Part shown: positions 51,659-61,960 of the stretch, piece after piece | Numbering within the stretch: position 1 is the stretch's first letter | Layout: every line of letters begins with the position of its first letter | Source of the DNA: Massilia violaceinigra | Lineage (GTDB): Bacteria; Pseudomonadota; Gammaproteobacteria; Burkholderiales; Burkholderiaceae_D | Assembly: GCF_002752675.1 (NCBI RefSeq) | Contig: NZ_CP024608.1 | Location: 310,001-374,000, forward strand | Direction: 5' to 3' | DNA length: 64,000 bases | Made by a program: the position numbers and the translations under genes | The notes under the pieces: model-generated | What the model saw: only the letters and a program-made list of their open reading frames with translations | Databases searched by the model: none | Told to the model about the DNA's origin: nothing

Positions 51659-52894
51659 TCAAAATGTGATGATGAAGCGCGCCCCGGCGCCGACCGATTT
51701 GGCATAGCGCACGGCGCCGCCATTGCGGTGCACCAGCTGGCGCACCATGGCCAGGCCGATGCCGCCGCCTTTGCTTTTGGTGGAAAAGAAGGGTGTGAAG
51801 ATATCGGCGATCACCTCGTCCGCCACGCCCGGCCCGTTGTCGCACACTTCGATCCGCAAGCGCCCGCCGCGCGCCAGCCTGGCGCTCACCGCAACGTGCG
51901 GCGCGGCGCGTTGCGCGCACGCCTGCGCCGCGTTCTGGAGCAGGTTCACCAGCGCCTGTTCCAGCTGGCCCGGATCGGCCATCAGTTCGAGCGATTCCGG
52001 TTCCACCCTGAAGTCGGCGCTGCCGCCGCGCGCCTGCCACGCCGGCGCGATCAGGGCCGACAGGCGCGCGAACATCTCCTGCACCACCACCCGCTGCGGC
52101 GCCGCTTCCGGCACGCTGGCCAAGGCCCGGTAGCCGCTGACGAAATGGGTCAGGCTGTCGGCGCGGCGGGCGATTGCGTCGAGCGCGATGGCGAGGTCGC
52201 CGGCGATATCGGGCGGCAGGCTGGCGCGCACGCCGTGCACCATGTCGCGCGCACTGTGCGAGAGCGACGCGACCGGCGTGAGCGAATTCATGATCTCGTG
52301 CGTCAGCACGTGCACCAGCTTTTGCCAGGCCTGCATGGCCTCCGCCGCCAGCTCGTTTTCCATCGGGGTCAGGGCCACCAGCCGCTGCGGCCGGCCTTCG
52401 ATGCTCAATGCGCCGGCAGTCGCCAGGGCACGCTCGATGCCTTGTTCGGTGTCGACATCGATCATGCGGCGCTGGCCCGGCGCCAGGCCAGCCAGGGTAC
52501 GGCGCAGGGCATCGAGGTCGGTGGCGCGGCCGGGCGCCAGCAGGCGGCGCGCGTTGGCGTTGACCGGCTCTACGGCGAGGGGCAGCTGTGCACTGTCGAT
52601 ACGGAACAGGGCGATGGGCGCATGTTCGACCTGCGATTCGAGCGCCAGCACGCGCGCGGCCAGTTGCGCCTGGTCGTGCGGCACGCCGACCGGTATTTCC
52701 AGCGGCGGCAGGGGCGCCACCACCGCCGACGCGGCCAGTCCGCGACGAATCAACCCCACGGCCACCAGCGCCGCCAGGGCACCGCCCGCCGTCGTCAGCG
52801 AGACAGCGCCATGCGCACCGACGCTCCACGCGGCGGCGCCGAGCAGCAGCGCCCCGGCCCAGATGGCGCGCCGTGGCGCGGCGTCAGAGGCCAT
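51659..52894 (-). CDS. NtrB-type sensor histidine kinase
   Basis: The protein has 411 residues from ATG 52894, overlapping the regulator gene by 11 bp. Two membrane helices at about 10-50, a PAS-like middle, phospho-acceptor His in VLTHEIMNSLTPVASLSHS and ATPase motifs LVNLLQNAAQAC, CDNGPGVADEV, GGGIGLAMVRQL. It should phosphorylate the NtrC-type regulator encoded just upstream, and through it the divergent export operon. Confidence 0.92.
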   Translation of the reverse strand: MASDAAPRRAIWAGALLLGAAAWSVGAHGAVSLTTAGGALAALVAVGLIRRGLAASAVVAPLPPLEIPVGVPHDQAQLAARVLALESQVEHAPIALFRIDSAQLPLAVEPVNANARRLLAPGRATDLDALRRTLAGLAPGQRRMIDVDTEQGIERALATAGALSIEGRPQRLVALTPMENELAAEAMQAWQKLVHVLTHEIMNSLTPVASLSHSARDMVHGVRASLPPDIAGDLAIALDAIARRADSLTHFVSGYRALASVPEAAPQRVVVQEMFARLSALIAPAWQARGGSADFRVEPESLELMADPGQLEQALVNLLQNAAQACAQRAAPHVAVSARLARGGRLRIEVCDNGPGVADEVIADIFTPFFSTKSKGGGIGLAMVRQLVHRNGGAVRYAKSVGAGARFIITF

Positions 52895-54227
52895 GCTTGG
52901 CACGCTTGCGGTAAAGCGCGGCGCGGCTGATGCCCAGCAGGCCGGCGGCATGGGTGATGTTGCCGCGCACCTGAGCCATGGCGGCGGCCACGGCGTCGCG
53001 CTCGATGGCGTCGAGGGCCAGCATGTCGGTGCTGGCCGCGCGCGGCACCGGGGCTGGCTCGCCGCCGTGCAGGCCAAAATCGGCGAGGCCGTGGATGCCG
53101 GGCTGGCCGAGTATCACCGCGCGCTCGCAGGCGTGGCGCAACGCGCGCACATTGCCGGGCCAGGGGTGCGCGCACAGCGCGTCGAAGGCGTCCGGGGCGA
53201 TGGCGGCGGGCGGCTTGCCGTACAACTGAGCGTAATGGGCCAGGTAATGTCGCAGCAATGCGGGAATATCGTCGCGCCGCTCGCGCAAGGGCGGCACGCG
53301 GATCACGATGGTATTGAGGCGGAACAGCAGGTCGGGCCGGAAGACCTGCGCGTCATACAGCCTGGCTTCATCGAGGTTGGTGGCGCTGACGATGCGCACG
53401 TCGATCGCTTGCGGGCGGTCGGCGCCGAGCGGCGTGACTTCGCGCCGTTCCAGTGCCGTCAACAGTTTCGATTGCGCGGCCAGCGGCAGGTTGCCTATCT
53501 CGTCCAAAAACAGCGTGCCGCCGGACGCCGCCTGGAAGCGGCCGGCGCGGTCGCTGCGCGCATCGGTAAACGAGCCTTTACGGTGGCCGAACAATTCACT
53601 CTCCAGCGTCGCTTCCGGCAGGCTGCCCATGTCCACGGCGAGAAACTGCCCGGCGGCGCGGCGCGAGGCCAGGTGCAGCGCGCGCGCGACCAGCTCCTTG
53701 CCCACACCATTCTCGCCCAGCACCATGACGTTGGCCTGCGTGGGCCCGACGCTGGCGATCAGTGCGCGCAACTGGCGCATCGGCAGCGATTCGCCCATCA
53801 GGGCATCGAGGGCGCCGCTGGCCGGTAATGCAGGCGCAGCGCGCCGCGCCAGCGCGCCTTCGACGATGGCGAGCAGGCGCGCGTTATCCCATGGCTTGGT
53901 CAGAAAATCGCTGGCGCCGCGCTTCATCGCCTCGACCGCCAGCGCCACATCGGCGTAGGCGGTCATGACGATGACCGCCGGTACATCCGGCAGCGCGCGC
54001 AGCTGGTCGAGCACCGCCAGGCCCTCGGCGCCGTCGGTGCGCCCGGGTGCGAAGTTAAAGTCGAGCAGCACCACGTCGGGCACGCCGCCCTCCAGGTGGC
54101 GTGCCAGCTGGCGCGGATCGGCTAGCGTGGCCACCTTGGCCGCGCAGCGACGCAGCACCAGTTGCGCCGCATAGGCGACGTCGGCGTCGTCGTCGAGGAT
54201 CAGGATGCGGGCGGGAGTGTCGGCCAT
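52884..54227 (-). CDS. NtrC-family sigma-54-dependent response regulator
   Basis: The protein has 447 residues from ATG 54227. The receiver carries Asp in VVLLDFNFAPG. The AAA+ domain has GENGVGKELVARALH (Walker A) and LFLDEIGNLPL (Walker B); the sigma-54 loop reads GSFTDA instead of GAFTGA. The Fis-type HTH at the end is NITHAAGLLGISRAALYRKRAKHGL. A consensus sigma-54 promoter lies upstream of the divergent HlyD gene, so that operon is its likely target. Confidence 0.93.
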   Translation of the reverse strand: MADTPARILILDDDADVAYAAQLVLRRCAAKVATLADPRQLARHLEGGVPDVVLLDFNFAPGRTDGAEGLAVLDQLRALPDVPAVIVMTAYADVALAVEAMKRGASDFLTKPWDNARLLAIVEGALARRAAPALPASGALDALMGESLPMRQLRALIASVGPTQANVMVLGENGVGKELVARALHLASRRAAGQFLAVDMGSLPEATLESELFGHRKGSFTDARSDRAGRFQAASGGTLFLDEIGNLPLAAQSKLLTALERREVTPLGADRPQAIDVRIVSATNLDEARLYDAQVFRPDLLFRLNTIVIRVPPLRERRDDIPALLRHYLAHYAQLYGKPPAAIAPDAFDALCAHPWPGNVRALRHACERAVILGQPGIHGLADFGLHGGEPAPVPRAASTDMLALDAIERDAVAAAMAQVRGNITHAAGLLGISRAALYRKRAKHGL

Positions 54228-54327
54228 GGCGCGGAGGATGAAAACAGGTGCGCCGATTCTAGCAGCAGGGCACCGGCGCCACCAATCAAACCGTCCAATC
54301 GCGGCCAAGGTGTCCGGAAGCGCACAC

Positions 54328-54376
54328 TTCGCACCGTCCGCTTTCGCACGGATGACGGGCAACGCGCCTGTGCGAA
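54328..54376. promoter_or_regulatory. Probable upstream activator sites
   Basis: TTCGCAC occurs at 54328-54334 and 54343-54349 and inverted as GTGCGAA at 54370-54376, about 25-75 bp before the -24 element. The spacing suits binding of the NtrC-type regulator. Confidence 0.5.
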
Positions 54377-54401
54377 CCGGCGCTTGCCCTTGGCGGGCGC
54401 A

Positions 54402-54417
54402 TGGCACGGATGTTGCG
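54402..54417 (+). promoter_or_regulatory. Sigma-54 promoter (-24/-12)
   Basis: TGGCACG-N4-TTGCG, with GG (54403-54404) and GC (54415-54416) exactly 10 bp apart, matches the sigma-54 consensus. It predicts transcription from about 54428, so the HlyD gene must start after that. Confidence 0.85.
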
Positions 54418-54502
54418 ATCCATCCCTGCATTACTTCACAGCCCGATCGTCGCCATGATTGTTCCGATAGCCCCACCAGCAGAGCGCAGCAGCGGCGCCG
54501 CC

Positions 54503-55747
54503 ATGGATCAGCCGCTGCAGCGGCGCCGCGGCAGACGCGCCATGACCGCTGCGGCGCTCGCGCTGGCGCTGCTGGCCGGCGGCGCGGCCCTGTGGCAGCA
54601 GCTCCCGCGCGGCTTGCAGGTGGCACGGGCGGACGCGCGCATCGCCAGCGTGACGCGCGGCGTGTTCCGCGACGACGTGGCCTTGCGCGCCATCGCGGTG
54701 CCGCTGCACTCGGTGATGCTCGACGCGGTCGAATCGGGCCGCGTGGAAGAAGTCTTTGCGCGCGACGGCGCGCCTGTGAAACATGGCGAGGTGCTGTTCC
54801 GGCTGTCGAACCCGCAGCGCCGGCTGGACCTGCTGGCGCGCGAGGCGGAGCACGCGCAGCAGATTTCCAACCTGACCAACCTGCGCATCGCGCTCGAAGC
54901 GAGCCGCATGGAGCGCGAGCGGCGCGGCGCCGAGCTGGCGTTCGCCCTGACCCTGGCCGACAAGCAGCATGCGCGCAACGCAGCGCTGGCGCAGAAGGGC
55001 TTCGTGTCTTTGAGCGCGCTGGAAGACTCGGAAGACCGCGTGGCGCAGCAGCGCCGCCTGTACGAGAGCGAGAAGGCCGGCTACAGGACCGAGACGGCCA
55101 CCCAGCGCGACGCCGTCAGGCAGATGGAGCAAGCCATCGGCCGGCTCGAAGCGGGCCTGCAACTGGTCAACGCCACCATCGATGCGCTGGCCGTGCGGGC
55201 CCCGGTGTCGGGCCGCCTGACCGATTTTCATTTGCAGGTCGGCGAAACCGTCAAGCCCGACCAGCACCTGGGCCGCATCGACGACGTGGACCAGTTCAAG
55301 CTGGCCGCCCAGGTCGACGAGTACTACCTGAACCGGGTGGCGGTGGGCCGCCAGGGAACGGCCACGATCAATGGCCGCGCGCATGCGCTGACGGTAAGCC
55401 GGATCTACCCGCAGATCAAGGAAGGCCGCTTTGCGCTGGAACTGGCGTTCGCCGACGGCCAGCCCAAGACCCTCAACCCCGGCCAGGGTACCGAAGCGCT
55501 GGTCACGCTCGGCGGCGCCAGCGAAGCGCTGCTGCTGCCGCATGACGCCTTCATCAACGACAGCGGCGGCGTGGCGGTGTATGTGCTGGACAAGGATGGA
55601 GAAACCGCCGAACGGCGCGCGATTCGCACGGGCCGGCGCAATAACACCCAGGTCGAGGTGCTCGATGGCCTGGCGCCGGGCGAACGGGTCATCGTCTCGT
55701 CGTATGCCGGCTACGGCAAGGCGCCACGGCTTCAGTTCCTGGAATAG
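54503..55747 (+). CDS. HlyD-type periplasmic adaptor of an ABC export system
   Basis: The protein has 414 residues from ATG 54503. Upstream in-frame ATGs at 54401 and 54455 exist, but the first precedes the predicted transcript start. One anchor helix (MTAAALALALLAGGAALW), a lipoyl-like half (LDAVESGRVEEVFARDGAPVKHGEVLFRLSNPQ), a long coiled coil at about 110-220, then barrel parts (VSGRLTDFHLQVGETVKPDQHLG). With the ATPase and FtsX-like permease following it forms a MacAB-like exporter. No outer-membrane channel gene is visible. Confidence 0.88.
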   Translation: MDQPLQRRRGRRAMTAAALALALLAGGAALWQQLPRGLQVARADARIASVTRGVFRDDVALRAIAVPLHSVMLDAVESGRVEEVFARDGAPVKHGEVLFRLSNPQRRLDLLAREAEHAQQISNLTNLRIALEASRMERERRGAELAFALTLADKQHARNAALAQKGFVSLSALEDSEDRVAQQRRLYESEKAGYRTETATQRDAVRQMEQAIGRLEAGLQLVNATIDALAVRAPVSGRLTDFHLQVGETVKPDQHLGRIDDVDQFKLAAQVDEYYLNRVAVGRQGTATINGRAHALTVSRIYPQIKEGRFALELAFADGQPKTLNPGQGTEALVTLGGASEALLLPHDAFINDSGGVAVYVLDKDGETAERRAIRTGRRNNTQVEVLDGLAPGERVIVSSYAGYGKAPRLQFLE

Positions 55748-55780
55748 ATTTTTCAAGTTTGCTCACCCGGAGATGACACA

Positions 55781-56506
<726 letters not shown>

Positions 56507-56516
56507 GGGAGCGATC

Positions 56517-58961
56517 ATGAAACTTACGGATTTTCGTATCGGCTGGCGCACGCTGTTGCAGGAACCGGCGTATTCGCTGGTTGTCATCGCCGGCCTGGGC
56601 GTGGGCTTTGCGGCGGCCCTGCTGCTGTTTGGCTTCGTGCGTTTTTCATGGCAGTACAACGCCGAGGTGCCCGGCGCCGATCACGTCTACATCGTCAAGC
56701 AGCGCTACAACGTGGATCCGAAGGCGCCGTGGTTCGACCAGGCGCCGATGATGCTGCGCATGGCGGCCGCCAAGGCGCCCGGCGTGCTCGCCTCGACCGC
56801 CTACATTCCGACGCGCCCGCACATCAAGGGACTGACGACGACCATCAACGGCCAACTGCATGCGATGGACGGGCTGACGGTGATGCCGGAATTCGCCGGC
56901 ATCCTCGGCTTGCAGGCAGTGCGCGGAAACCTCGAGGCCGCGCTGGAGCGGCCGGAAGGCTTTGCCATCACCGAAGCGGCGGCGATCCACCATTTCGGCA
57001 CGGCCGATATCGTGGGGCGCACCATGCTGGTCGAGGGCAAGCTGCTGCGCGCCACGGCGGTGCTGCGCACGCCGGCCGCCAACACCACCATCCCGTTCGA
57101 GGTGCTGGTGGGCGTGCGTTCGGTGCTGGCCGAGGCGCACGTGCAGGAAGAGATGATGACGGGTAAATCGGGCTGGTGGGGCAAGGTGCTGGTTCGCGTC
57201 GATCCGGCGGCGTCGGTAACGGCGCTCACGGCATCGCTGCAGCAGGCCGTTGACGACGCGCCCGGGATCCAGAACGTTCCGCCGGAAACCAAACAGCGGC
57301 TGGGGCAACGGAAGGTGATGGATGTCGCGCTGTCGTCGCTGCGGGACGCCTATTTCGACCGCGACATGGGACAGACCGAGGTGATTGCGGCCGGGGAGCG
57401 CGGCAACCCGGTGGTGATTGCCGCACTGGCGGCGATGGCCGCACTGATCCTGGCGATGGCCGCCATCAATTACGTCAACCTGGCGGCGGTGCGCGTGCTG
57501 CGGCGCCAGCGCGAGGTGGCCATGCGCAAGGTGCTGGGCGCGGGCGTGCGCCAGATCGTGTTGCAGCTGCTCGCCGAATCGATGCTGGTGGCGCTGCTGG
57601 CGACGGGCCTGGGCCTGCTGCTGGCGTGGCTGGCGCTGCCCTTGTTCGCGCAGCTGGTCGACCGCAAGCTCGATGGCATGCTATCAAGCGCCAATATCGG
57701 CGCGGCGCTGGCCCTCGGCCTGGCGCTGGGCGCGCTGACGGCGGCGTATCCGGCGTGGATCGCCATGCGCGTGCGTCCCAGCCAGGTGCTGGCCGGGCGT
57801 GGCGACAGCGAGTCGGCGCGCGGCATGCAGCTGCGCCGCGTGATGACGGTGGTGCAGGTGGCCACCGCCATGGGCTTTGCCGCCATCACCCTGGCCATTG
57901 CGTGGCAAACCGTGTATGCCATGCGCGTCTCGCCCGGTTTCGATCCGGCGCCGCTGCTGATTGTCGACCTGCCGGAAACGCTGCGCGACAGCGCGCGGGT
58001 GCGCAGCTTCGTCGCGGCGCTGTCGGCCCAGCCGGGCGTGGCCGGCACCGCGATCTCGGAAGACGCGGTGGGACGCCATCAGGTGTCGTGGCTGCGCGAC
58101 CTCAAACGTCCGGGCGGGATCAGCGCATCGATGGAAATGAAGTCGGTCAGCGCAGCGTTCTTCGAGCAGTACCGCATCGCGCCGCGCGCCGGGCGGCTGT
58201 TCGGCGCCGCCGTCGACAAGGAAAACGATCCGGTGCCGCTGGTGTTGAACGCGATCGCCACGCGCGATCTCGGCTTCGCCAGTCCCGAGGCCGCGCTGGG
58301 CCAGACGCTGTTGTTTACCGGCTTCGATAACAAGGTCCTTCAGAAGCGCGTGGTGGGCATCGCGCCGGAGCTGCGCTTCCAGTCGCTGCGCGAGCCGCCG
58401 CATGCGATGGCTTACGAGTTGTGGACCGCCGGGATGACGCTGAGCGTACGCGCAACGGGCTCGCTGGCGCCGGTCGAGGCAGCGGTGCGCAGTTTGTGGC
58501 CCCGGTATTTTCCCGACGCGATGATCAAGACGCACCGCGCCGATGCGATCCTGGCGCTCAATTATGCCGAGGATGCCCGGGTGGCCAAGCTGCTGGCGAT
58601 TGCCACCGGCATCGCGCTGGCGATCGCGGCGTTCGGCACGTACGTGCTGTCGGCGCACACGGTGCAGCGGCGCTCGAAGGAAATCGTGCTGCGCAAGCTG
58701 CACGGGGCGCGCCGGCGGGCCATTGGCCTCCTGGTGGTGCGTGAAATCGGCACGCTGACCGCGATCGCGGCGCTGATCGCATTGCCGCTGGCGGCGGTGG
58801 CGATCAACAGTTATCTGGCGACCTATGTCGAGCATGCGCCGATCGGCTACTGGACCTTGCTGTTTGCGCTGGCGTCGACCGTGGCGGTGGCGCTGGTGGC
58901 CGTGGCGCGCCACGCGTGGCTGGCGATGCGCATGCTGCCGGCGGACGCGCTGCGGGTGTAG
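56517..58961 (+). CDS. FtsX/MacB-type ABC permease
   Basis: The protein has 814 residues from ATG 56517 (GAGGGAG upstream). An N-terminal helix (AYSLVVIAGLGVGFAAALLLFGFV), a large periplasmic domain, then two FtsX-type membrane blocks. The first is near 300-430 (ALAAMAALILAMAAINYVNLAAVRVLRRQREVAMRKVLGAG) and the second near 690-810 (LLAIATGIALAIAAFGTYVLSAHTVQRRSKEIVLRKLHGA). The duplicated layout marks the DUF3526/YbjZ-like MacB superfamily. It probably exports a peptide or lipid with the preceding genes. Confidence 0.92.
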   Translation: MKLTDFRIGWRTLLQEPAYSLVVIAGLGVGFAAALLLFGFVRFSWQYNAEVPGADHVYIVKQRYNVDPKAPWFDQAPMMLRMAAAKAPGVLASTAYIPTRPHIKGLTTTINGQLHAMDGLTVMPEFAGILGLQAVRGNLEAALERPEGFAITEAAAIHHFGTADIVGRTMLVEGKLLRATAVLRTPAANTTIPFEVLVGVRSVLAEAHVQEEMMTGKSGWWGKVLVRVDPAASVTALTASLQQAVDDAPGIQNVPPETKQRLGQRKVMDVALSSLRDAYFDRDMGQTEVIAAGERGNPVVIAALAAMAALILAMAAINYVNLAAVRVLRRQREVAMRKVLGAGVRQIVLQLLAESMLVALLATGLGLLLAWLALPLFAQLVDRKLDGMLSSANIGAALALGLALGALTAAYPAWIAMRVRPSQVLAGRGDSESARGMQLRRVMTVVQVATAMGFAAITLAIAWQTVYAMRVSPGFDPAPLLIVDLPETLRDSARVRSFVAALSAQPGVAGTAISEDAVGRHQVSWLRDLKRPGGISASMEMKSVSAAFFEQYRIAPRAGRLFGAAVDKENDPVPLVLNAIATRDLGFASPEAALGQTLLFTGFDNKVLQKRVVGIAPELRFQSLREPPHAMAYELWTAGMTLSVRATGSLAPVEAAVRSLWPRYFPDAMIKTHRADAILALNYAEDARVAKLLAIATGIALAIAAFGTYVLSAHTVQRRSKEIVLRKLHGARRRAIGLLVVREIGTLTAIAALIALPLAAVAINSYLATYVEHAPIGYWTLLFALASTVAVALVAVARHAWLAMRMLPADALRV

Positions 58962-59066
58962 GGACTTAGAGCAGCTTCATGAATTGGTTGCACATGGGTC
59001 GTGCGGTAGAATCGGAACGGTCGGCCCGCACTTTTGCGGCAGCCAATGCTCATTTCAGGTATCCGC

Positions 59067-59564
59067 ATGCAGACACTGATTCAGATCATCGAAACGTGGT
59101 GGACCGGCGCATCGCGCGGCGCGCCGGGATCGGTTTTGCGAAACGCCGTTCCGGAGCGCGTTTCGATTCCCGATTGCTCTCTGTCCGATCCGGTTCTGTT
59201 GCATCTTGTGCGGTCCTATGAAAGCCGCCAGTTCGCCATCGATCATGGTACGGAAGTGGTCCGTTTCGCCCAACAGCACAGCGAGGCCTTTCCGCTCACT
59301 ATCGAGCACACGGCGGCAGGCGTCCATGTCGCTTTCCTTGGCTATCACGCCCGGCGCAGGCCGGCGAAAGCCGTTTCCGACGTGCTGCTGGAACCGAACT
59401 GCTGGGTGCGGATCATCGGGAATTATCGCGTGGCGCAAGAGTGCGGTTGGGTGTACCGCAAGGTCGTGTTCAATATCTTCCACGGGCCGGCGCTGCGGGC
59501 CAACGAACTGATGGCAAGCAAGCCGCCGGTCGCGCGCATCGATCATCAGCGCCACCTGTGGTGA
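59067..59564 (+). CDS. Hypothetical protein
   Basis: The protein has 165 residues from ATG 59067 (AGG upstream; earlier ATGs at 59034 and 59046). No signal, membrane segment or known motif. The C-terminal half has a regular beta look (RRPAKAVSDVLLEPNCWVRIIGNYRVAQECGWVYRKVVFNI). Stands alone after the export operon and converges on the GNAT gene. Confidence 0.65.
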   Translation: MQTLIQIIETWWTGASRGAPGSVLRNAVPERVSIPDCSLSDPVLLHLVRSYESRQFAIDHGTEVVRFAQQHSEAFPLTIEHTAAGVHVAFLGYHARRRPAKAVSDVLLEPNCWVRIIGNYRVAQECGWVYRKVVFNIFHGPALRANELMASKPPVARIDHQRHLW

Positions 59565-59577
59565 CGCGGTTGGCGAA

Positions 59578-60087
59578 TCAGCCTGCGCCGACGTCGCGCA
59601 GCATGTAGACGTCGTCGTAAAACACACCGTCGACGCACAGGGCGCGCGGTTCGTGGCCGAACTGGCGAAATCCCATCGATTCATACAGCGCCAGCGCTGC
59701 CGCGTTGCCGGCGGTGAGGGTCAGCGTTACCTGGCGCAGACCATGCATGGCATCGGCGAAGGCGAGCGCGTGCGCGAGCAGCTGCCGGCCGACGCCCTTG
59801 TTGCGCCAGGCCGGCGCCACCACCATGCCACGCACGAAGCCCTTGTGGCGCAGCTTGGGCGCACTCTCGCGGCCCACGCCGACGATGCCGACGAGTTCCG
59901 CGCCATCGAAGGCGCCGAAGCGGTTGCGTCCCGAGTCCGGTGCCATGTGCGCTTCGATGGTGGACAGCGGCGTGTCGCACTCTTCCTCGTAGCTGGAGCT
60001 GAAGGCGGACGGGCATTCCTGCAGGGACGCCAGACGCAGCGACTGGAATGCGGAGGCATCGGAGGGAACAAGGCGGCGTATATGCAT
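59578..60087 (-). CDS. GNAT-family N-acetyltransferase
   Basis: The protein has 169 residues. The acetyl-CoA loop is visible in VRGMVVAPAWRNKGVGRQLLAHALAFA (R/Q-x-x-G-x-G type), with LTLTAGNAAALALYESMGFRQFG at the end. It acetylates an unknown small molecule or protein amine. The C-terminal 22 residues (ALCVDGVFYDDVYMLRDV) are typical. Confidence 0.92.
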   Translation of the reverse strand: MHIRRLVPSDASAFQSLRLASLQECPSAFSSSYEEECDTPLSTIEAHMAPDSGRNRFGAFDGAELVGIVGVGRESAPKLRHKGFVRGMVVAPAWRNKGVGRQLLAHALAFADAMHGLRQVTLTLTAGNAAALALYESMGFRQFGHEPRALCVDGVFYDDVYMLRDVGAG

Positions 60088-60208
60088 GAAAGGCCAGTGA
60101 ACGAAGTCGGATGACGATGATAACCCAGTCCACTACGGAAGGTCCCGTCGCCGCCGCTACGCTGTTCGACAATGCCGGCGTACAGATTGGCTCCGGCTGC
60201 AACGATTA

Positions 60209-60625
60209 TTATCGGCGTTGCGCCATCCAGGCCATGACGGCGTCACCGTCCTCGAAGACGAACGGGATACGCATAATGGCCCGTCTTTGCCGCGAAGAGT
60301 ACAAGAACAAATTTGTATTACCTTGCAACGTCATCTTCCCGTAGTCCGCTATGTCGCTGCGCGCAATTGTCCGGGTTGTGAATGCGCGGCGCAGGGTGAG
60401 CGAGCGTGGCGTCAGGGTTAGCCGAAAGCGTACCGACGTTGTCATCAGCCCGATGCCGCAGCACAAGATCACAAGAACAAACAGCGAGTTGAAAACCGGC
60501 TCGCCCTGATTAAGCTCGGCGCGTTTGGCTAGCAAAGAAAAACCAAGGGCAATGCTACCAATCGTTATGAAGGCGCCGAAGACGAAATACAGCACCCGTC
60601 TGGGAAAAGGTTCACAGTAGTTCAT
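60209..60625 (-). CDS. Small membrane protein with PH-like domain
   Basis: The protein has 138 residues from ATG 60625. Two membrane helices (VLYFVFGAFITIGSIALGFSLL, FNSLFVLVILCCGIGLM), then a beta-rich end (RFRLTLTPRSLTLRRAFTTRTIARSDIADYGKM) like bacterial PH-type domains. Function unknown. The 200 bp upstream hold nothing supported. Confidence 0.65.
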   Translation of the reverse strand: MNYCEPFPRRVLYFVFGAFITIGSIALGFSLLAKRAELNQGEPVFNSLFVLVILCCGIGLMTTSVRFRLTLTPRSLTLRRAFTTRTIARSDIADYGKMTLQGNTNLFLYSSRQRRAIMRIPFVFEDGDAVMAWMAQRR

Positions 60626-60834
60626 CGCCAAGTACCGTTCGCTGAGGAGGCAGTGACGGAAAGCGGATTTGGCATCATTTTTGGAATGGGGCTGCGTTGG
60701 GGAATAGATGTTGTCATTTTATGCAATGCGGCATCGATCCGCCAACGGTAAAAGGCAATGACAAATACCATCCCGACCAGCTTATTGGCTCTCGCCACGC
60801 TGATGCGTGACGAGCACGTGGCGGCCGGCGGGAC

Positions 60835-61407
60835 TTATTGACAGCCACCGAGCAGTTGGCGAACCTGCTGGACGAATTTCTGCGCCGCCTGCGGTCCCTG
60901 CACTGCACTTTTCATATAGCTCACACGCAGTTTGACGAAGTTGTTTTTCATGGTGGTCAGATAGGATGCCGAGGCCAGTGTGCCTTCCGGCAAGTCAATC
61001 TCGAACTCGCGCACGATGAACTGGGGGCCGCAGCCAGCGAACGTGGTGGTCCTTTCGGCTTTTCCGACGGCTTGCGTCATGCGCACCTTGCCCGTGCCTT
61101 CCCATGCTTTCAGGTCGGCGACGACTTGTTCAAAATGCTTGCGCACGACCGGTGCGTCGATATCGGCCGGCACGGAGGCCAGCCCTCCATTGTAGATATA
61201 CAGCGCCCCGCGCATCCCCCTGTCACTACCGGTATATTCGATTGCCACGCCGAGTGCCTTTTGCGGAAACGCCGTGCGTCCCTGCAAGGTCATGCCGGCG
61301 ATTTCAGAGGGAAACGATACACCGATCGACGGTTCATACGTGGTGGCTTGCGCCATGCTCGTGGTGGTGACGCAGCAAAGTGCGAGGGCGACTAGATAAT
61401 TGCGCAT
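60835..61407 (-). CDS. Exported hypothetical protein
   Basis: The protein has 190 residues from ATG 61407. Signal peptide LVALALCCVTTTSMAQA. The mature part has SIGVSFPSEIAGMTLQGRTAFPQKALGVAIEYTGSDRGMRGALYIYN and QFIVREFEIDLPEGTLASASYL. Two Cys (AGCGPQF, LLGGCQ) may pair. No known domain. Confidence 0.72.
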   Translation of the reverse strand: MRNYLVALALCCVTTTSMAQATTYEPSIGVSFPSEIAGMTLQGRTAFPQKALGVAIEYTGSDRGMRGALYIYNGGLASVPADIDAPVVRKHFEQVVADLKAWEGTGKVRMTQAVGKAERTTTFAGCGPQFIVREFEIDLPEGTLASASYLTTMKNNFVKLRVSYMKSAVQGPQAAQKFVQQVRQLLGGCQ

Positions 61408-61540
61408 GCTGGGGTTCCGGTGCGTGGGATCTGGGTTCAGACGGGGAAAGACGGGATTGTAGCCTGCCTGAACGCGGCGCTTTCTATTTGTCCGGCCAGT
61501 CCGAGGGAGCGGCGGCATGCATACTGCTGCGAACAGCATA

Positions 61541-61960
61541 TCAGCCAGTTCCCGTACCAGCGGCATCGCTCCAGGGACGCAGCATGTCCGGCGAGGGCAG
61601 GAACGATGGCGCGGCACCGGTCAAACCGACAACCTCTATTCCGCTCAGCATACTCTGGCTTGAAAAGATGAATATGCCGGCCAGATCGTCACCGGTGCCG
61701 AAGACAACATCGCCAAGGATGTGAACGCCAGCAGGGGCGGGGGGACGGCCCCGTACCTGGAAGTCGATGCTGGAGCAGCCACATCCGCAGCGCCATGGCG
61801 TGACTTCCAGCAAGTCCAGCTGGCCGAGGTATTGCTGTGCGTCGGCGTTGCCGTTGCCTAGCATGTGGCGCACGAGTCCAACCTCGGCTTCGGTGAGGGC
61901 ACGATTGGCGGCAGCCGGCGGCACGGGGCCGTGGGTGGCATGTGTGTCCGGCACACTCAT
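61541..61960 (-). CDS. Hypothetical protein coupled to a PEP-CTERM gene
   Basis: The protein has 139 residues from ATG 61960, overlapping the PEP-CTERM gene stop by 4 bp. VTPWRCGCGCSSIDFQVRG is a striking Cys cluster in the middle and could bind metal. No signal peptide. The rest (ILGDVVFGTGDDLAGIFIFSSQSMLSGIEVVGL) looks like a small beta fold known only as a conserved hypothetical. Confidence 0.7.
   Translation of the reverse strand: MSVPDTHATHGPVPPAAANRALTEAEVGLVRHMLGNGNADAQQYLGQLDLLEVTPWRCGCGCSSIDFQVRGRPPAPAGVHILGDVVFGTGDDLAGIFIFSSQSMLSGIEVVGLTGAAPSFLPSPDMLRPWSDAAGTGTG

Noticed and set aside
60653..60742. Short forward ORF (29 codons) after an AGGAGG
   Set aside because: The ribosome site is only 2 nt from the GTG and the peptide has no features.
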